Below the pieces are notes generated by a model. That model saw only the letters and a program-made list of their open reading frames with translations. It was not told where the DNA came from and made no database searches. 64,000 nt of DNA, taken from NCBI GenBank assembly GCA_964432565.1, contig CAYSOA010000011.1:1-64000 (forward strand). Reading direction: 5' to 3'. Shown here piece after piece: positions 56,527 through 64,000 of this stretch. Source of the stretch: CAIOHW01 sp964432565. GTDB taxonomy: Bacteria; Bdellovibrionota; UBA1018. Position 1 is the stretch's first letter. Each line of letters starts with the position of its first letter. The translations under genes and the position numbers were made by a program.

Positions 56527-58440
56527 ATGAAATCTTCCCACAAGACCATTGCCCTCTGGCTCGTGCTGATTCTTCTGTTCACCAGCCTTTTCAAACTCTT
56601 CGATCAGGGAAACCGGGCTCAGAAGCCAGTGAAATTCAGTGAGTTCGTGCAGCTCCTGAAGGACGGCAAGGTGAGTGATGTCACGTTCAAGGCGGACAAC
56701 CTGATCGTGGGCACCTTCAAGGAAGAGCAGCCCGACGGCCGCAAGTTTTTCGAGACGGTCGGTGACACCTCGAACGCCAAGGTTTTCGAGATCCTCGAAA
56801 AGAACAATATTATCCCGAACTACGAACGTCAGGAGAAGACTCCCGTCTGGCAGCAGGCGTTGATTTCGTGGTTTCCGATGCTTCTGCTCTTTGTGTTCTT
56901 CTTTCTCTTCATGCGGCAGATTCAGGTGGGCGGCGGCAAGGCCATGTCCTTTGGCAAGAGCAAGGCCCGACTCCTGACGGAGTCCACCAATAAGGTAACG
57001 TTCAAGGACGTTGCCGGTGTCGAAGAGGCTAAACAGGAACTCGAAGAGATCATCGACTTTCTGAAGGATCCGAAGAAGTTCACTCGCCTTGGCGGACGCA
57101 TTCCCAAGGGAGTACTCCTGATGGGTTCCCCGGGGACCGGAAAAACCCTGCTGGCCAAGGCGATTGCCGGCGAGGCCGGAGTTCCCTTCTTCTCGATCTC
57201 GGGCTCCGACTTCGTTGAAATGTTTGTCGGCGTGGGAGCTTCGCGAGTTCGTGATCTCTTCGAACAGGGAAAGAAGCATGCCCCCTGCATCATCTTTATT
57301 GACGAGATTGATGCCGTCGGGCGCCATCGAGGTGCAGGACTGGGTGGCGGACATGATGAGCGCGAGCAGACCCTCAACCAGCTTCTCGTTGAAATGGATG
57401 GGTTTGAATCCAACGACGGTGTGATCCTCATTGCGGCGACCAACCGTCCCGACGTGCTGGATCCGGCGCTGTTGCGTCCCGGTCGCTTTGACCGACGTGT
57501 CGTGGTGCCCGCGCCCGATCTCCGGGGCCGCGAGCAGATCCTCAACGTCCATACTCGCAAGACGCCGCTGGCTTCGGGCACGAACATGGCGACCATTGCG
57601 CGCGGTACCCCAGGCTTCTCGGGTGCCGACCTCGAGAACCTGGTCAACGAGGCGGCATTGATGGCCGCTCGAGCCAACAAGAAGGTGGTCGAGATGGCCG
57701 ACTTCGAGAACGCCAAGGACAAGGTACTGATGGGCTCAGAGCGTCGCAGCATGGTCCTGACCGAGCAGGATCGTCGTACTACCGCCTACCATGAGGCTGG
57801 ACATACGATCGTCGGCAAGTTCATCCCAGGTATTGACCCGATTCACAAGGTCACGATCATTCCCCGTGGAAGGGCGCTGGGACTCACTCAGACGCTTCCG
57901 AACGAGGACAGTGTCAGCCTCTCGAAGGACAAGGCCGAGAACAATATTGCCTTTCTCATGGGCGGAAGAATCGCCGAAGAGCTGGTACTCAAGCAGAAGA
58001 CCACGGGCGCCGGAAACGACATCGAGCGAGCCAGTGACATCGCCCGAAAGATGGTTTGCGAATGGGGAATGAGTGATGTGCTGGGGCCCATGATGTTCGG
58101 CCAGAAGGAAGAGCAGATCTTTCTCGGACGAGAAATCAGCCAGCATCGCGACTATTCGGAGCAGACGGCTCAGACGATCGATCGGGAGATCCGGGATATC
58201 GTCGAACGAAACTACCGTCGGGCTCGCGAGATCCTCACGACGAATCTGGGAGTGCTGCACGCCCTTTCCGAGGCACTTCTGGAGTTCGAGACGCTGGACG
58301 GCGTCGAGATTGACCAGATCATCCGGGGAGAGAAGATCGTCCGCAAGGTGGCATCCGCAGCTGGGGACCCTCCGGCTGATGCGGCCGAGCCCGTCGAGGA
58401 TGATACGTCCGGGGCAACTCCTGCTCCGGTGCCGGTCTGA
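56527..58440 (+). CDS. ftsH: ATP-dependent zinc metalloprotease FtsH
   Basis: A 637-residue membrane-bound AAA protease. Two N-terminal membrane helices (about 5-25 and 112-132) flank a periplasmic loop. AAA domain: Walker A G-S-P-G-T-G-K-T at about 199, Walker B F-I-D-E-I-D, second region of homology ending R-P-G-R-F-D-R-R. Zinc site H-E-A-G-H at about 421, third ligand Asp later. It degrades misfolded membrane proteins and some regulators. ATG 56527 is preferred over TTG 56521. The Ala/Pro-rich C-terminal tail is longer than E. coli's. It is followed by the cdaA-cdaR-glmM genes. Confidence 0.97.
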   Translation: MKSSHKTIALWLVLILLFTSLFKLFDQGNRAQKPVKFSEFVQLLKDGKVSDVTFKADNLIVGTFKEEQPDGRKFFETVGDTSNAKVFEILEKNNIIPNYERQEKTPVWQQALISWFPMLLLFVFFFLFMRQIQVGGGKAMSFGKSKARLLTESTNKVTFKDVAGVEEAKQELEEIIDFLKDPKKFTRLGGRIPKGVLLMGSPGTGKTLLAKAIAGEAGVPFFSISGSDFVEMFVGVGASRVRDLFEQGKKHAPCIIFIDEIDAVGRHRGAGLGGGHDEREQTLNQLLVEMDGFESNDGVILIAATNRPDVLDPALLRPGRFDRRVVVPAPDLRGREQILNVHTRKTPLASGTNMATIARGTPGFSGADLENLVNEAALMAARANKKVVEMADFENAKDKVLMGSERRSMVLTEQDRRTTAYHEAGHTIVGKFIPGIDPIHKVTIIPRGRALGLTQTLPNEDSVSLSKDKAENNIAFLMGGRIAEELVLKQKTTGAGNDIERASDIARKMVCEWGMSDVLGPMMFGQKEEQIFLGREISQHRDYSEQTAQTIDREIRDIVERNYRRAREILTTNLGVLHALSEALLEFETLDGVEIDQIIRGEKIVRKVASAAGDPPADAAEPVEDDTSGATPAPVPV

Positions 58441-58469
58441 TCAAAAGCGCTGCCCCGGGGGCCTAGACA

Positions 58470-59336
58470 GTGACCGAACTGTTCCAGCAGCTCACTTCGA
58501 GTTTTCGACCCAGCGATCTCGTAGACATCTTCCTGGTCGCTCTTCTGGTCTATCGGCTCGTCCTGCTGATCAAGGGCACTCGGGCCATGCAGATGTTGAC
58601 CGGACTTGGGATTCTCGGAATCGGCTACTTCGTTTCGTCGACGTTCGAGCTCTTCACGACGCATTGGCTGCTGTCGTACTTTTTCGACTACCTGATCCTG
58701 ATCGTGATCGTTCTTTTCCAGGATGACCTGCGGAAGGCATTGACCCACGTGGGCAAGAATCCCTTCTTCTCGGCGGCTTCAGCCGAGGAAGAGCGCTTCA
58801 TGGTGGACGAGATCGCGCGTGCCGCCACGCAGCTGGCTCATGATCGCGTCGGTGCGTTGATCGTCATCGAGCGGGAAACCGGTCTAAAGAACTTTCTCGA
58901 TACCGGATCGAAGATCGAGGCACGGGTGAATGCCGAGCTTCTGTATTCGATCTTCAATGTCGCTTCACCGCTGCATGACGGCGCCGTGATCATCACCAAT
59001 GGCAAGGTGGCCGCAGCAGGATGCTTTCTCCCGCTGTCGAAGGACCCGAATATCGATAAACGCTACGGAACGCGGCATCGTGCAGCGCTGGGGATCACTG
59101 AAGACACCGATGCAATCGTCGTTCTCGTTTCCGAAGAGGCGGGAGAGGCCCATCTCGTCAAGAATGGGCGCCTGATGCAGAACCTGTCCGAAGACGAGCT
59201 CTCCCAGAGTCTGGCCGCTCTTCTGGATATCTCACGATCGAACCGACCGCTTCCGCGTCGGGTGGCGCGACTGGCCGCCTGGTTTGGAATCCCTGCTCAG
59301 TCGCGTTCCTCCGGTCGCCAGGAAGGAGATTCGTAA
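58470..59336 (+). CDS. cdaA: Diadenylate cyclase CdaA
   Basis: A 288-residue membrane-bound DisA_N enzyme. Three N-terminal membrane helices (about 10-80), then the cyclase domain with D-G-A at about 170-172 (L-H-D-G-A-V-I-I) and G-T-R-H-R-A-A at about 199-205, the two catalytic motifs for c-di-AMP synthesis from two ATP. GTG start. Next to cdaR and glmM, the standard c-di-AMP gene set, and downstream of ftsH. c-di-AMP normally controls potassium and osmotic or cell-wall balance. Confidence 0.95.
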   Translation: MTELFQQLTSSFRPSDLVDIFLVALLVYRLVLLIKGTRAMQMLTGLGILGIGYFVSSTFELFTTHWLLSYFFDYLILIVIVLFQDDLRKALTHVGKNPFFSAASAEEERFMVDEIARAATQLAHDRVGALIVIERETGLKNFLDTGSKIEARVNAELLYSIFNVASPLHDGAVIITNGKVAAAGCFLPLSKDPNIDKRYGTRHRAALGITEDTDAIVVLVSEEAGEAHLVKNGRLMQNLSEDELSQSLAALLDISRSNRPLPRRVARLAAWFGIPAQSRSSGRQEGDS

Positions 59337-60256
59337 TGGAGGGGCGCTCGGGATCGATTCGGGACCTGCTTGTGAACAATCTCGCCACCAAGCTGATTTC
59401 GCTGGTGGTGGCGGTCGTTCTCTGGGTGGTGGTGCTGGGCTCTAGAAACGTCGAAGTGAGCAAGGAAGTTCCCGTTGAAGTACTGACCCCGTCGAACATG
59501 GTGGTGGCCAACGAAGTTCCCGAGAAGCTGACGTTTCGGCTCTCAGGCCCCAAGGCCTTCCTGAGGGCCCTGCTTGATCGCAGGGAGGAGCCGATTCAGG
59601 TGAATCTGGTGGGAAGCAAACCCGGTCTGGTGACTTACCGATTTTTTTCGGATCACATTCGAGTTCCGATCGGCGTGAAGGTGCTCTCGGTCAGTCCGGC
59701 ATCAATTCTGATCAAACTGGAGCAGATTCGCAGGCGGGAGGTTCCCATTCGGATTGTGACCGAAGGAGAGCTTCCCGAAGGGTTGGTGATGAAGTCGCTG
59801 ACGGCGTCACCGGAGACGGTCACTATCAAGGGACCCGAGTCCCGCATCGATGGAATTACTGAGGTTCCGTCTGTTCCGCTCAGGCTCGCTGAAGTTCGCT
59901 CGAGCTTTGAACGAGAACTGGCGTTGAACCTGAATGGACTGGGGGTCCAGCTCGAAGGAGATCTTCCAAAGATTCGAGGGGAGATCGAAGGGCTGGGAGC
60001 CAACTTCAAGATCAAGAACATCGAAGTTCGGGTGATCACTTCCTATCGCACGAAAGTCGTTCCTCCTGTGGTGACGGCATGGGTTCGAGCCACTCCAGAA
60101 GAGTTGAAGCGTCTCAGTCGCAGCAAGGTTTTTGCCAGTGTGGATGCCTCCGACCTCGAACGAGGCACACATGAGGTTTCTCCCGTGCTGGCACTTCCCG
60201 AGAACGTCACTCCGGTCCGGGTCTCTCCGGAGAAGGTGAAATTGACGTTGTATTGA
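59336..60256 (+). CDS. cdaR: CdaA regulatory protein CdaR (YbbR-domain)
   Basis: A 306-residue protein with an N-terminal membrane helix (about 18-36) and YbbR-type repeats to the end: repeated strands such as I-R-I-V-T-E-G-E-L-P-E-G and V-T-I-K-G-P-E-S-R-I. CdaR binds CdaA in the membrane and modulates its activity. The ATG shares one base with the cdaA stop. Confidence 0.9.
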   Translation: MEGRSGSIRDLLVNNLATKLISLVVAVVLWVVVLGSRNVEVSKEVPVEVLTPSNMVVANEVPEKLTFRLSGPKAFLRALLDRREEPIQVNLVGSKPGLVTYRFFSDHIRVPIGVKVLSVSPASILIKLEQIRRREVPIRIVTEGELPEGLVMKSLTASPETVTIKGPESRIDGITEVPSVPLRLAEVRSSFERELALNLNGLGVQLEGDLPKIRGEIEGLGANFKIKNIEVRVITSYRTKVVPPVVTAWVRATPEELKRLSRSKVFASVDASDLERGTHEVSPVLALPENVTPVRVSPEKVKLTLY

Positions 60257-60277
60257 GCTTCTCTTCCATGCGAGACG

Positions 60278-61699
60278 ATGGCCATGTCGCAACGTCTGTT
60301 TGGAACCGATGGCATCCGAGGAATGGCCAATGAGCACCCGATGACGGGTGAGGTCGCCATGGCCGTAGGGCGGGCAGTGGCCCATGTCCTTCGAAGTCAC
60401 CCCATCACCACCCAGAGAAGCACGCTTCCGATCGGACTCAAGCCGCTCGAATCCAGCAAGTCCATTCGCCGCGCCAAGATCGTGGTGGGGAAGGACACCC
60501 GGCTCTCAGGCTACATGATCGAACAGGCACTGGCCTCGGGGATCTGCTCGATGGGCGCCGATGTGATCCTGATCGGACCTCTTTCGACTCCGGGGGTGGC
60601 CTTCGTCACCCAGAGCATGCGTGCCGACGCGGGAATCATGATCTCAGCTTCCCACAATCCTTACCACGACAACGGAATCAAGATCTTCTCGGCCGACGGC
60701 TACAAACTGCCGGACGAGCTGGAGCATGAAATCGAGCGCCTCGTCCTGGGCGGCGAGATCTCGACGATTCGTCCGACGGGTGATCTGGTGGGCAAGGCTT
60801 TTCGTCTGGATGATATTCACAATCGTTACCTCGTCTTTTTGAAGGCGCTCTTTGCGAAGGATCTCGACCTCATGGGGCTTCGCATTGCGCTCGACTGTGC
60901 CAACGGCGCCGCCTACAAGGTCGCGCCACTGGTTTTTGAGGAGCTCGGAGCTGAAGTGATCAAGTCGGGCGTTTCTCCCAACGGCCTGAACATCAACGAC
61001 CAGTGCGGAGCCCTGCATCCCGAGGCCGTGGCCGCCCATGTGGTTCAGTATCGAGCTGACGTCGGAATCGCCCTGGATGGCGACGGCGATCGGTGCATCC
61101 TGACCGATGAAAACGGCGAGATTGTCGACGGTGACCAGATCATCGGAATTCTCGCGTTGAGAATGGCCGAGGAAGGGACTCTTTCGCATAAGACCGTGGT
61201 GACGACCCCCATGTCGAACCTGGGAATGGAACTCACGCTCAAGGAACACGGGATTGCCATGGTTCGAGCGCAGGTGGGGGATCGGTATGTGGTCGATACG
61301 ATGCGCAAGAACGGATTCAATCTCGGAGGAGAACAGTCGGGACACATCATCTTCCTTGATCAGTCGACGACCGGGGATGGAATCGTTGCCGCGCTGAAGG
61401 TGCTCGAGGCCATGAAGCGCACCGGAAAGAAGCTTTCCGAACTGAAAAAGGGCATCCGCCTTTTTCCTCAGGTTCGGAATGATGTCCGAGTCTCGAAGCG
61501 CGAGAAGCTCGAAAACCTTCCTGCCGTCCAGACCGCCATTCGTGCCGGTGAAGAGGCGTTGGCGGGAAGGGGACGCATCTTTGTTCGATTCTCGGGCACC
61601 GAGCCCCTTTGTCGCATCCTGGTCGAAGGCGAGGATGAGGCTCGAATTCGGGAGATCTCAGAGCGGGTGGCTCAGGCCGTTCGTGGGAGCCTGACATGA
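60278..61699 (+). CDS. glmM: Phosphoglucosamine mutase
   Basis: A 473-residue GlmM making glucosamine-1-phosphate for UDP-GlcNAc. The phosphoserine is Ser 125 in S-A-S-H-N-P, metal-binding D-G-D-G-D-R near 268, the sugar-binding G-G-E-Q-S-G and C-terminal phosphate-binding R-F-S-G-T-E. It is about 25-28 residues longer than E. coli GlmM; the excess is an insertion near residues 40-66 (S-H-P-I-T-T-Q-R-S-T-L). Linked to CdaA: in several bacteria GlmM directly inhibits CdaA. Start ATG 60278 or 60284. Confidence 0.95.
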   Translation: MAMSQRLFGTDGIRGMANEHPMTGEVAMAVGRAVAHVLRSHPITTQRSTLPIGLKPLESSKSIRRAKIVVGKDTRLSGYMIEQALASGICSMGADVILIGPLSTPGVAFVTQSMRADAGIMISASHNPYHDNGIKIFSADGYKLPDELEHEIERLVLGGEISTIRPTGDLVGKAFRLDDIHNRYLVFLKALFAKDLDLMGLRIALDCANGAAYKVAPLVFEELGAEVIKSGVSPNGLNINDQCGALHPEAVAAHVVQYRADVGIALDGDGDRCILTDENGEIVDGDQIIGILALRMAEEGTLSHKTVVTTPMSNLGMELTLKEHGIAMVRAQVGDRYVVDTMRKNGFNLGGEQSGHIIFLDQSTTGDGIVAALKVLEAMKRTGKKLSELKKGIRLFPQVRNDVRVSKREKLENLPAVQTAIRAGEEALAGRGRIFVRFSGTEPLCRILVEGEDEARIREISERVAQAVRGSLT

Positions 61700-62469
61700 A
61701 GGCCAGTCCCCAGTTGGGCATCAATGTGGACCATGTGGCGACCCTTCGACAACTGAGGGGAACACCTTATCCCGACATGATCGAGGCCGTTCGTTTGGCC
61801 GTGGCAGGTGGAGCAGATCAGATTACAATTCATCTCCGGGAAGACCGTCGGCACATACAGGATACCGATGTTCGCGCGATTGCCGCTGCCTTGGGCACGA
61901 CGATCCCCGGGCGATTGAATCTCGAAATGGCCGCCACCGAAGAAATGGTTCGAATCGCACGTCGGACTAAGCCGGAGTGGGCCTGTCTGGTTCCCGAAAA
62001 GCGCCAGGAAGTGACGACCGAAGGAGGCCTCGCTCTTGAAAAGCAGGAGCGACGAATTCGGCGTACTCTCGACGCACTAAAGAAAGCTGGAATTCGGGTC
62101 AGCCTCTTTGTCGAGCCGAGCGTCAAGGCAGTGCGACTGAGTCACGCATGGGGTGCGGACGCCGTCGAACTGCACACCGGAAAATACTGCCTGGAAACCC
62201 AGCGGCGCACCCCCAGTCAGCGCGGGATCGACCGCCAGCTGCGACGCATCGAGGATGCCGCGCGCGCGGGAACTTCGGCGGGAATCCTCGTGCATGCGGG
62301 TCATGGTTTTGACTACGAGAATGTTCGGCCTGTCGCAGCCTGGACTACTGCCGAGGGGATGCCCCTGATTCGCGAATACAATATCGGGCATGCCGTGATC
62401 TGTCGCGCTGCGATGGTAGGTCTGGAACGTGCGGTTCGAGAAATGAAGTCCGCCATCCTCGCTCCTTGA
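61696..62469 (+). CDS. pdxJ: Pyridoxine 5'-phosphate synthase
   Basis: A 257-residue PdxJ. It has I-N-V-D-H-V-A-T-L-R-Q-L-R-G near the N-terminus, H-L-R-E-D-R-R-H-I-Q, and L-V-P-E-K-R-Q-E-V-T-T-E-G-G. The C-terminal part has V-H-A-G-H-G and E-Y-N-I-G-H-A. It makes pyridoxine 5'-phosphate from deoxyxylulose phosphate and aminoacetone phosphate. The ATG overlaps the glmM stop by 4 bases. Confidence 0.96.
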   Translation: MKASPQLGINVDHVATLRQLRGTPYPDMIEAVRLAVAGGADQITIHLREDRRHIQDTDVRAIAAALGTTIPGRLNLEMAATEEMVRIARRTKPEWACLVPEKRQEVTTEGGLALEKQERRIRRTLDALKKAGIRVSLFVEPSVKAVRLSHAWGADAVELHTGKYCLETQRRTPSQRGIDRQLRRIEDAARAGTSAGILVHAGHGFDYENVRPVAAWTTAEGMPLIREYNIGHAVICRAAMVGLERAVREMKSAILAP

Positions 62470-62500
62470 GCTTGTCGGGGGGGTGCTGCACACTGGAGCC

Positions 62501-64000
62501 ATGTCCATTCACGCGCTCCCTCATCACCCGATTCGAATCTGCACGGCTTCCGAGATGCGGGAGCTGGATCGCATTTCAGAAGAAGACTACGGAATCGACG
62601 CCATTCTGCTGATGGAGAACGCTGGAAGGGCAGCCGTTCAGATTCTGCTCGAAACCCTTCCTCATGCCGGAGATCGAACGGAGATCCTGGTTTTTGCCGG
62701 AAAGGGAAATAATGCCGGTGACGCCTTCGTTGTAGCCCGTCGCCTGATGGCCCTTGATCGTCGTGTTCGGGTCTTTCATCTCGACAATGGATCCACTTAC
62801 CGAGGAGCCACGGCAAGAAACTTCGAGATCCTAAAGAAGATGAAGGCGAGGCTGACGCCCATTGAAAGTGCGGCCGAGCTCGAAGCCTTCTTTCGTACGA
62901 CCGGCGGCCCGTTCACCGCCGTCGATGGCATTTTGGGGACCGGTCTGAAGGGCAATATCGAAGGGATCTTTTATGATGTCGTTCGCCTGATCAATCAGCA
63001 CATCGACGAGGTGGTCTCGCTGGACATTCCCACGGGAGTCAGCGGCGACTCGGGGGCGATTCAGGGCGCGGCCATCCAGGCCACCCTGACGGTCTCGTTC
63101 GGTTTTCCAAAGATCGGACACTTTCTTCCCCCGGGAGCAGGGAAGCGGGGAAGGCTCGTCAACGTGGATATTTCGCTTCCGCCAAAGTTTCGCAGGGAGG
63201 GCGACAAGTTTCTGCTGATGCCCGGCCGCATGTCCGAGCTGATTCAGCAGAGAGATCGCTACGGGCACAAGAACGCCTTCGGGCATACGCTGTTGATCGG
63301 GGGTAGTCGGGGCCGTCTCGGCGCCATTTCGATGGCTGCGCGAGCCTGCCATCGCATGGGAACCGGCCTGGTCACTGTGGCCACCTGGGAGGACTGCCTC
63401 GATCTGCTGATGGCTCGACTGCCAGATGAAACCATGGCCTTTGCCCTTCCTGATGACGCCCAAAACGTCGAAGAGGTTCAGCGTCTGTTGTCGAACTATT
63501 CGTGCGTGGTGATCGGGCCGGGAATGGGCACTCGGCCGTCCGGGAAGCTGGTCGTTCAGGAAGTGCTGGGAAGCTTTCAGGGACCCGTGGTTCTGGACGC
63601 CGACGCCCTGAACCTTGTGGCCGATCACAAGCTGCACGATTATCTGGTTGCGAGAAAACATCCGACGGTCCTGACACCGCATCCGGGAGAGATGGCCCGA
63701 CTGCTGGAAGCGGACAAGGAGAGGGTCGTTGAGGATCCGGTGGGTGCCCTTCAGGAGGCGGTTGCCAGAACCCATTCGATCGTTCTCCTCAAGGGAGCCG
63801 CCACTTTGATTTCATCCCCGGATGAGGTGCTCTATCTCAACCACTATCCCAACGACGGCATGGCCACGGCCGGAAGCGGGGATGTCCTTGCGGGAATGAT
63901 CGGGGGACTTCTCAGCCAGCGGATGGATTCATTTGAGGCAACCCAGCTGGCCGTTTATCTTCACAGCCTGGCCGGAGATCATGCGGCGCGGACCCAGGGT
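62501..64000 (+). CDS. nnr: Bifunctional NAD(P)HX epimerase/dehydratase, cut by the window end
   Basis: The reading frame runs from ATG 62501 to base 64000 without a stop (500 codons visible). The N-terminal YjeF_N epimerase domain (about 1-225) has L-M-E-N-A-G-R-A-A and G-K-G-N-N-A-G-D-A-F-V-V-A-R-R. From about 235 the ADP/ATP-dependent dehydratase domain shows L-L-I-G-G-S-R-G-R-L-G-A, T-P-H-P-G-E-M-A-R-L-L and N-D-G-M-A-T-A-G-S-G-D-V-L-A-G. It repairs hydrated NAD(P)H. Start has GGAG 5 bases upstream. Only the last few tens of residues should be missing. Confidence 0.95.
   Translation, partial: MSIHALPHHPIRICTASEMRELDRISEEDYGIDAILLMENAGRAAVQILLETLPHAGDRTEILVFAGKGNNAGDAFVVARRLMALDRRVRVFHLDNGSTYRGATARNFEILKKMKARLTPIESAAELEAFFRTTGGPFTAVDGILGTGLKGNIEGIFYDVVRLINQHIDEVVSLDIPTGVSGDSGAIQGAAIQATLTVSFGFPKIGHFLPPGAGKRGRLVNVDISLPPKFRREGDKFLLMPGRMSELIQQRDRYGHKNAFGHTLLIGGSRGRLGAISMAARACHRMGTGLVTVATWEDCLDLLMARLPDETMAFALPDDAQNVEEVQRLLSNYSCVVIGPGMGTRPSGKLVVQEVLGSFQGPVVLDADALNLVADHKLHDYLVARKHPTVLTPHPGEMARLLEADKERVVEDPVGALQEAVARTHSIVLLKGAATLISSPDEVLYLNHYPNDGMATAGSGDVLAGMIGGLLSQRMDSFEATQLAVYLHSLAGDHAARTQG

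Noticed and set aside
56491..57552. A long open frame antisense to ftsH (about 350 codons)
   Set aside because: It lies entirely opposite conserved FtsH codons, has no ribosome site or recognisable domain, and is expected by codon bias in GC-rich DNA.
62831..63775. A 314-codon open frame on the minus strand
   Set aside because: It is antisense to the clear Nnr protein and shows no domain.
1..64000. CRISPR arrays, insertion sequences, integrases or prophage genes
   Set aside because: I saw no regularly spaced repeats, transposase-like proteins or terminal inverted repeats; the genes are continuous and mostly housekeeping or envelope-related.

Overview
The window (about 60% GC by eye) is a gene-dense chromosomal segment of a Gram-negative (diderm) bacterium. 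Outer-membrane biology is shown by an LptE lipoprotein, several lipobox proteins, an MlaF-type ATPase and GmhA. Gene order (yceD-rpmF-plsX-fabHDG-acpP-fabF-rpiB-glyA-nrdR-nusB; cdaA-cdaR-glmM-pdxJ) and a gliding-type TPR/FHA/AgmX-tail/TolQR cluster point to the former Deltaproteobacteria, most likely Bdellovibrionota or a relative such as Myxococcota. This placement is inference from family knowledge; there is no rRNA in the window. I see no insertion sequence, prophage, integrase or CRISPR array, and no obvious compositional island.

Layout. 1-11 kb: two divergent halves of an envelope machine. The plus half has two secreted TPR proteins, a small single-pass protein, an FHA-TM-AgmX/PglI-tail protein, a small exported protein with a Cys pair and an agmatinase-family enzyme. 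The minus half is a TolQ/ExbB homologue with two different TolR/ExbD proteins. It resembles the Myxococcus Glt/Agl focal-adhesion apparatus. 11-15.5 kb: trxA, then divergent gmhA, an RDD membrane protein and polA. 15.6-21 kb: a minus-strand run of overlapping genes with an orphan M17-peptidase N-terminal domain, three unrecognised proteins, a CHASE2-adenylate cyclase, an SH3 protein and an M48 metalloprotease lipoprotein. 21-31 kb: a long minus-strand operon for fatty-acid synthesis and translation/one-carbon functions. 31-37.5 kb: a NagA-like deacetylase, a divergent histone-H1-like protein, and a five-gene minus-strand operon of exported proteins (Cys-rich protein, NlpC/P60-like protein, unknown, HtrA, unknown). 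37.6-41.3 kb: acetoacetyl-CoA thiolase, both CoA-transferase subunits and an RlmM-like methyltransferase.

41.3-49.4 kb: a VWA-like lipoprotein, a GYF-GYF-PilZ protein, an alpha/beta hydrolase, pyrE, nadB, alr, mlaF, a tail-anchored GYF protein and a DUF721/DciA protein. 49.4-56.5 kb: leuS-lptE-holA, rpsT (its terminator lies inside holA), a queuosine-precursor transporter, two small unknown genes, a tRNA with CAT anticodon and tilS. 56.5-64 kb: ftsH, cdaA, cdaR, glmM, pdxJ and nnr, the last cut by the window end.

Themes. Three nucleotide-messenger modules occur close together: a class III cyclase (cAMP), PilZ (c-di-GMP) and CdaA/CdaR (c-di-AMP, next to glmM). Many neighbouring genes share 1-4 bp stop/start overlaps, so operon assignments are fairly secure. 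The least explained parts are the gliding-type cluster, the M17-orphan run, the exported-protein operon and the histone-like protein.
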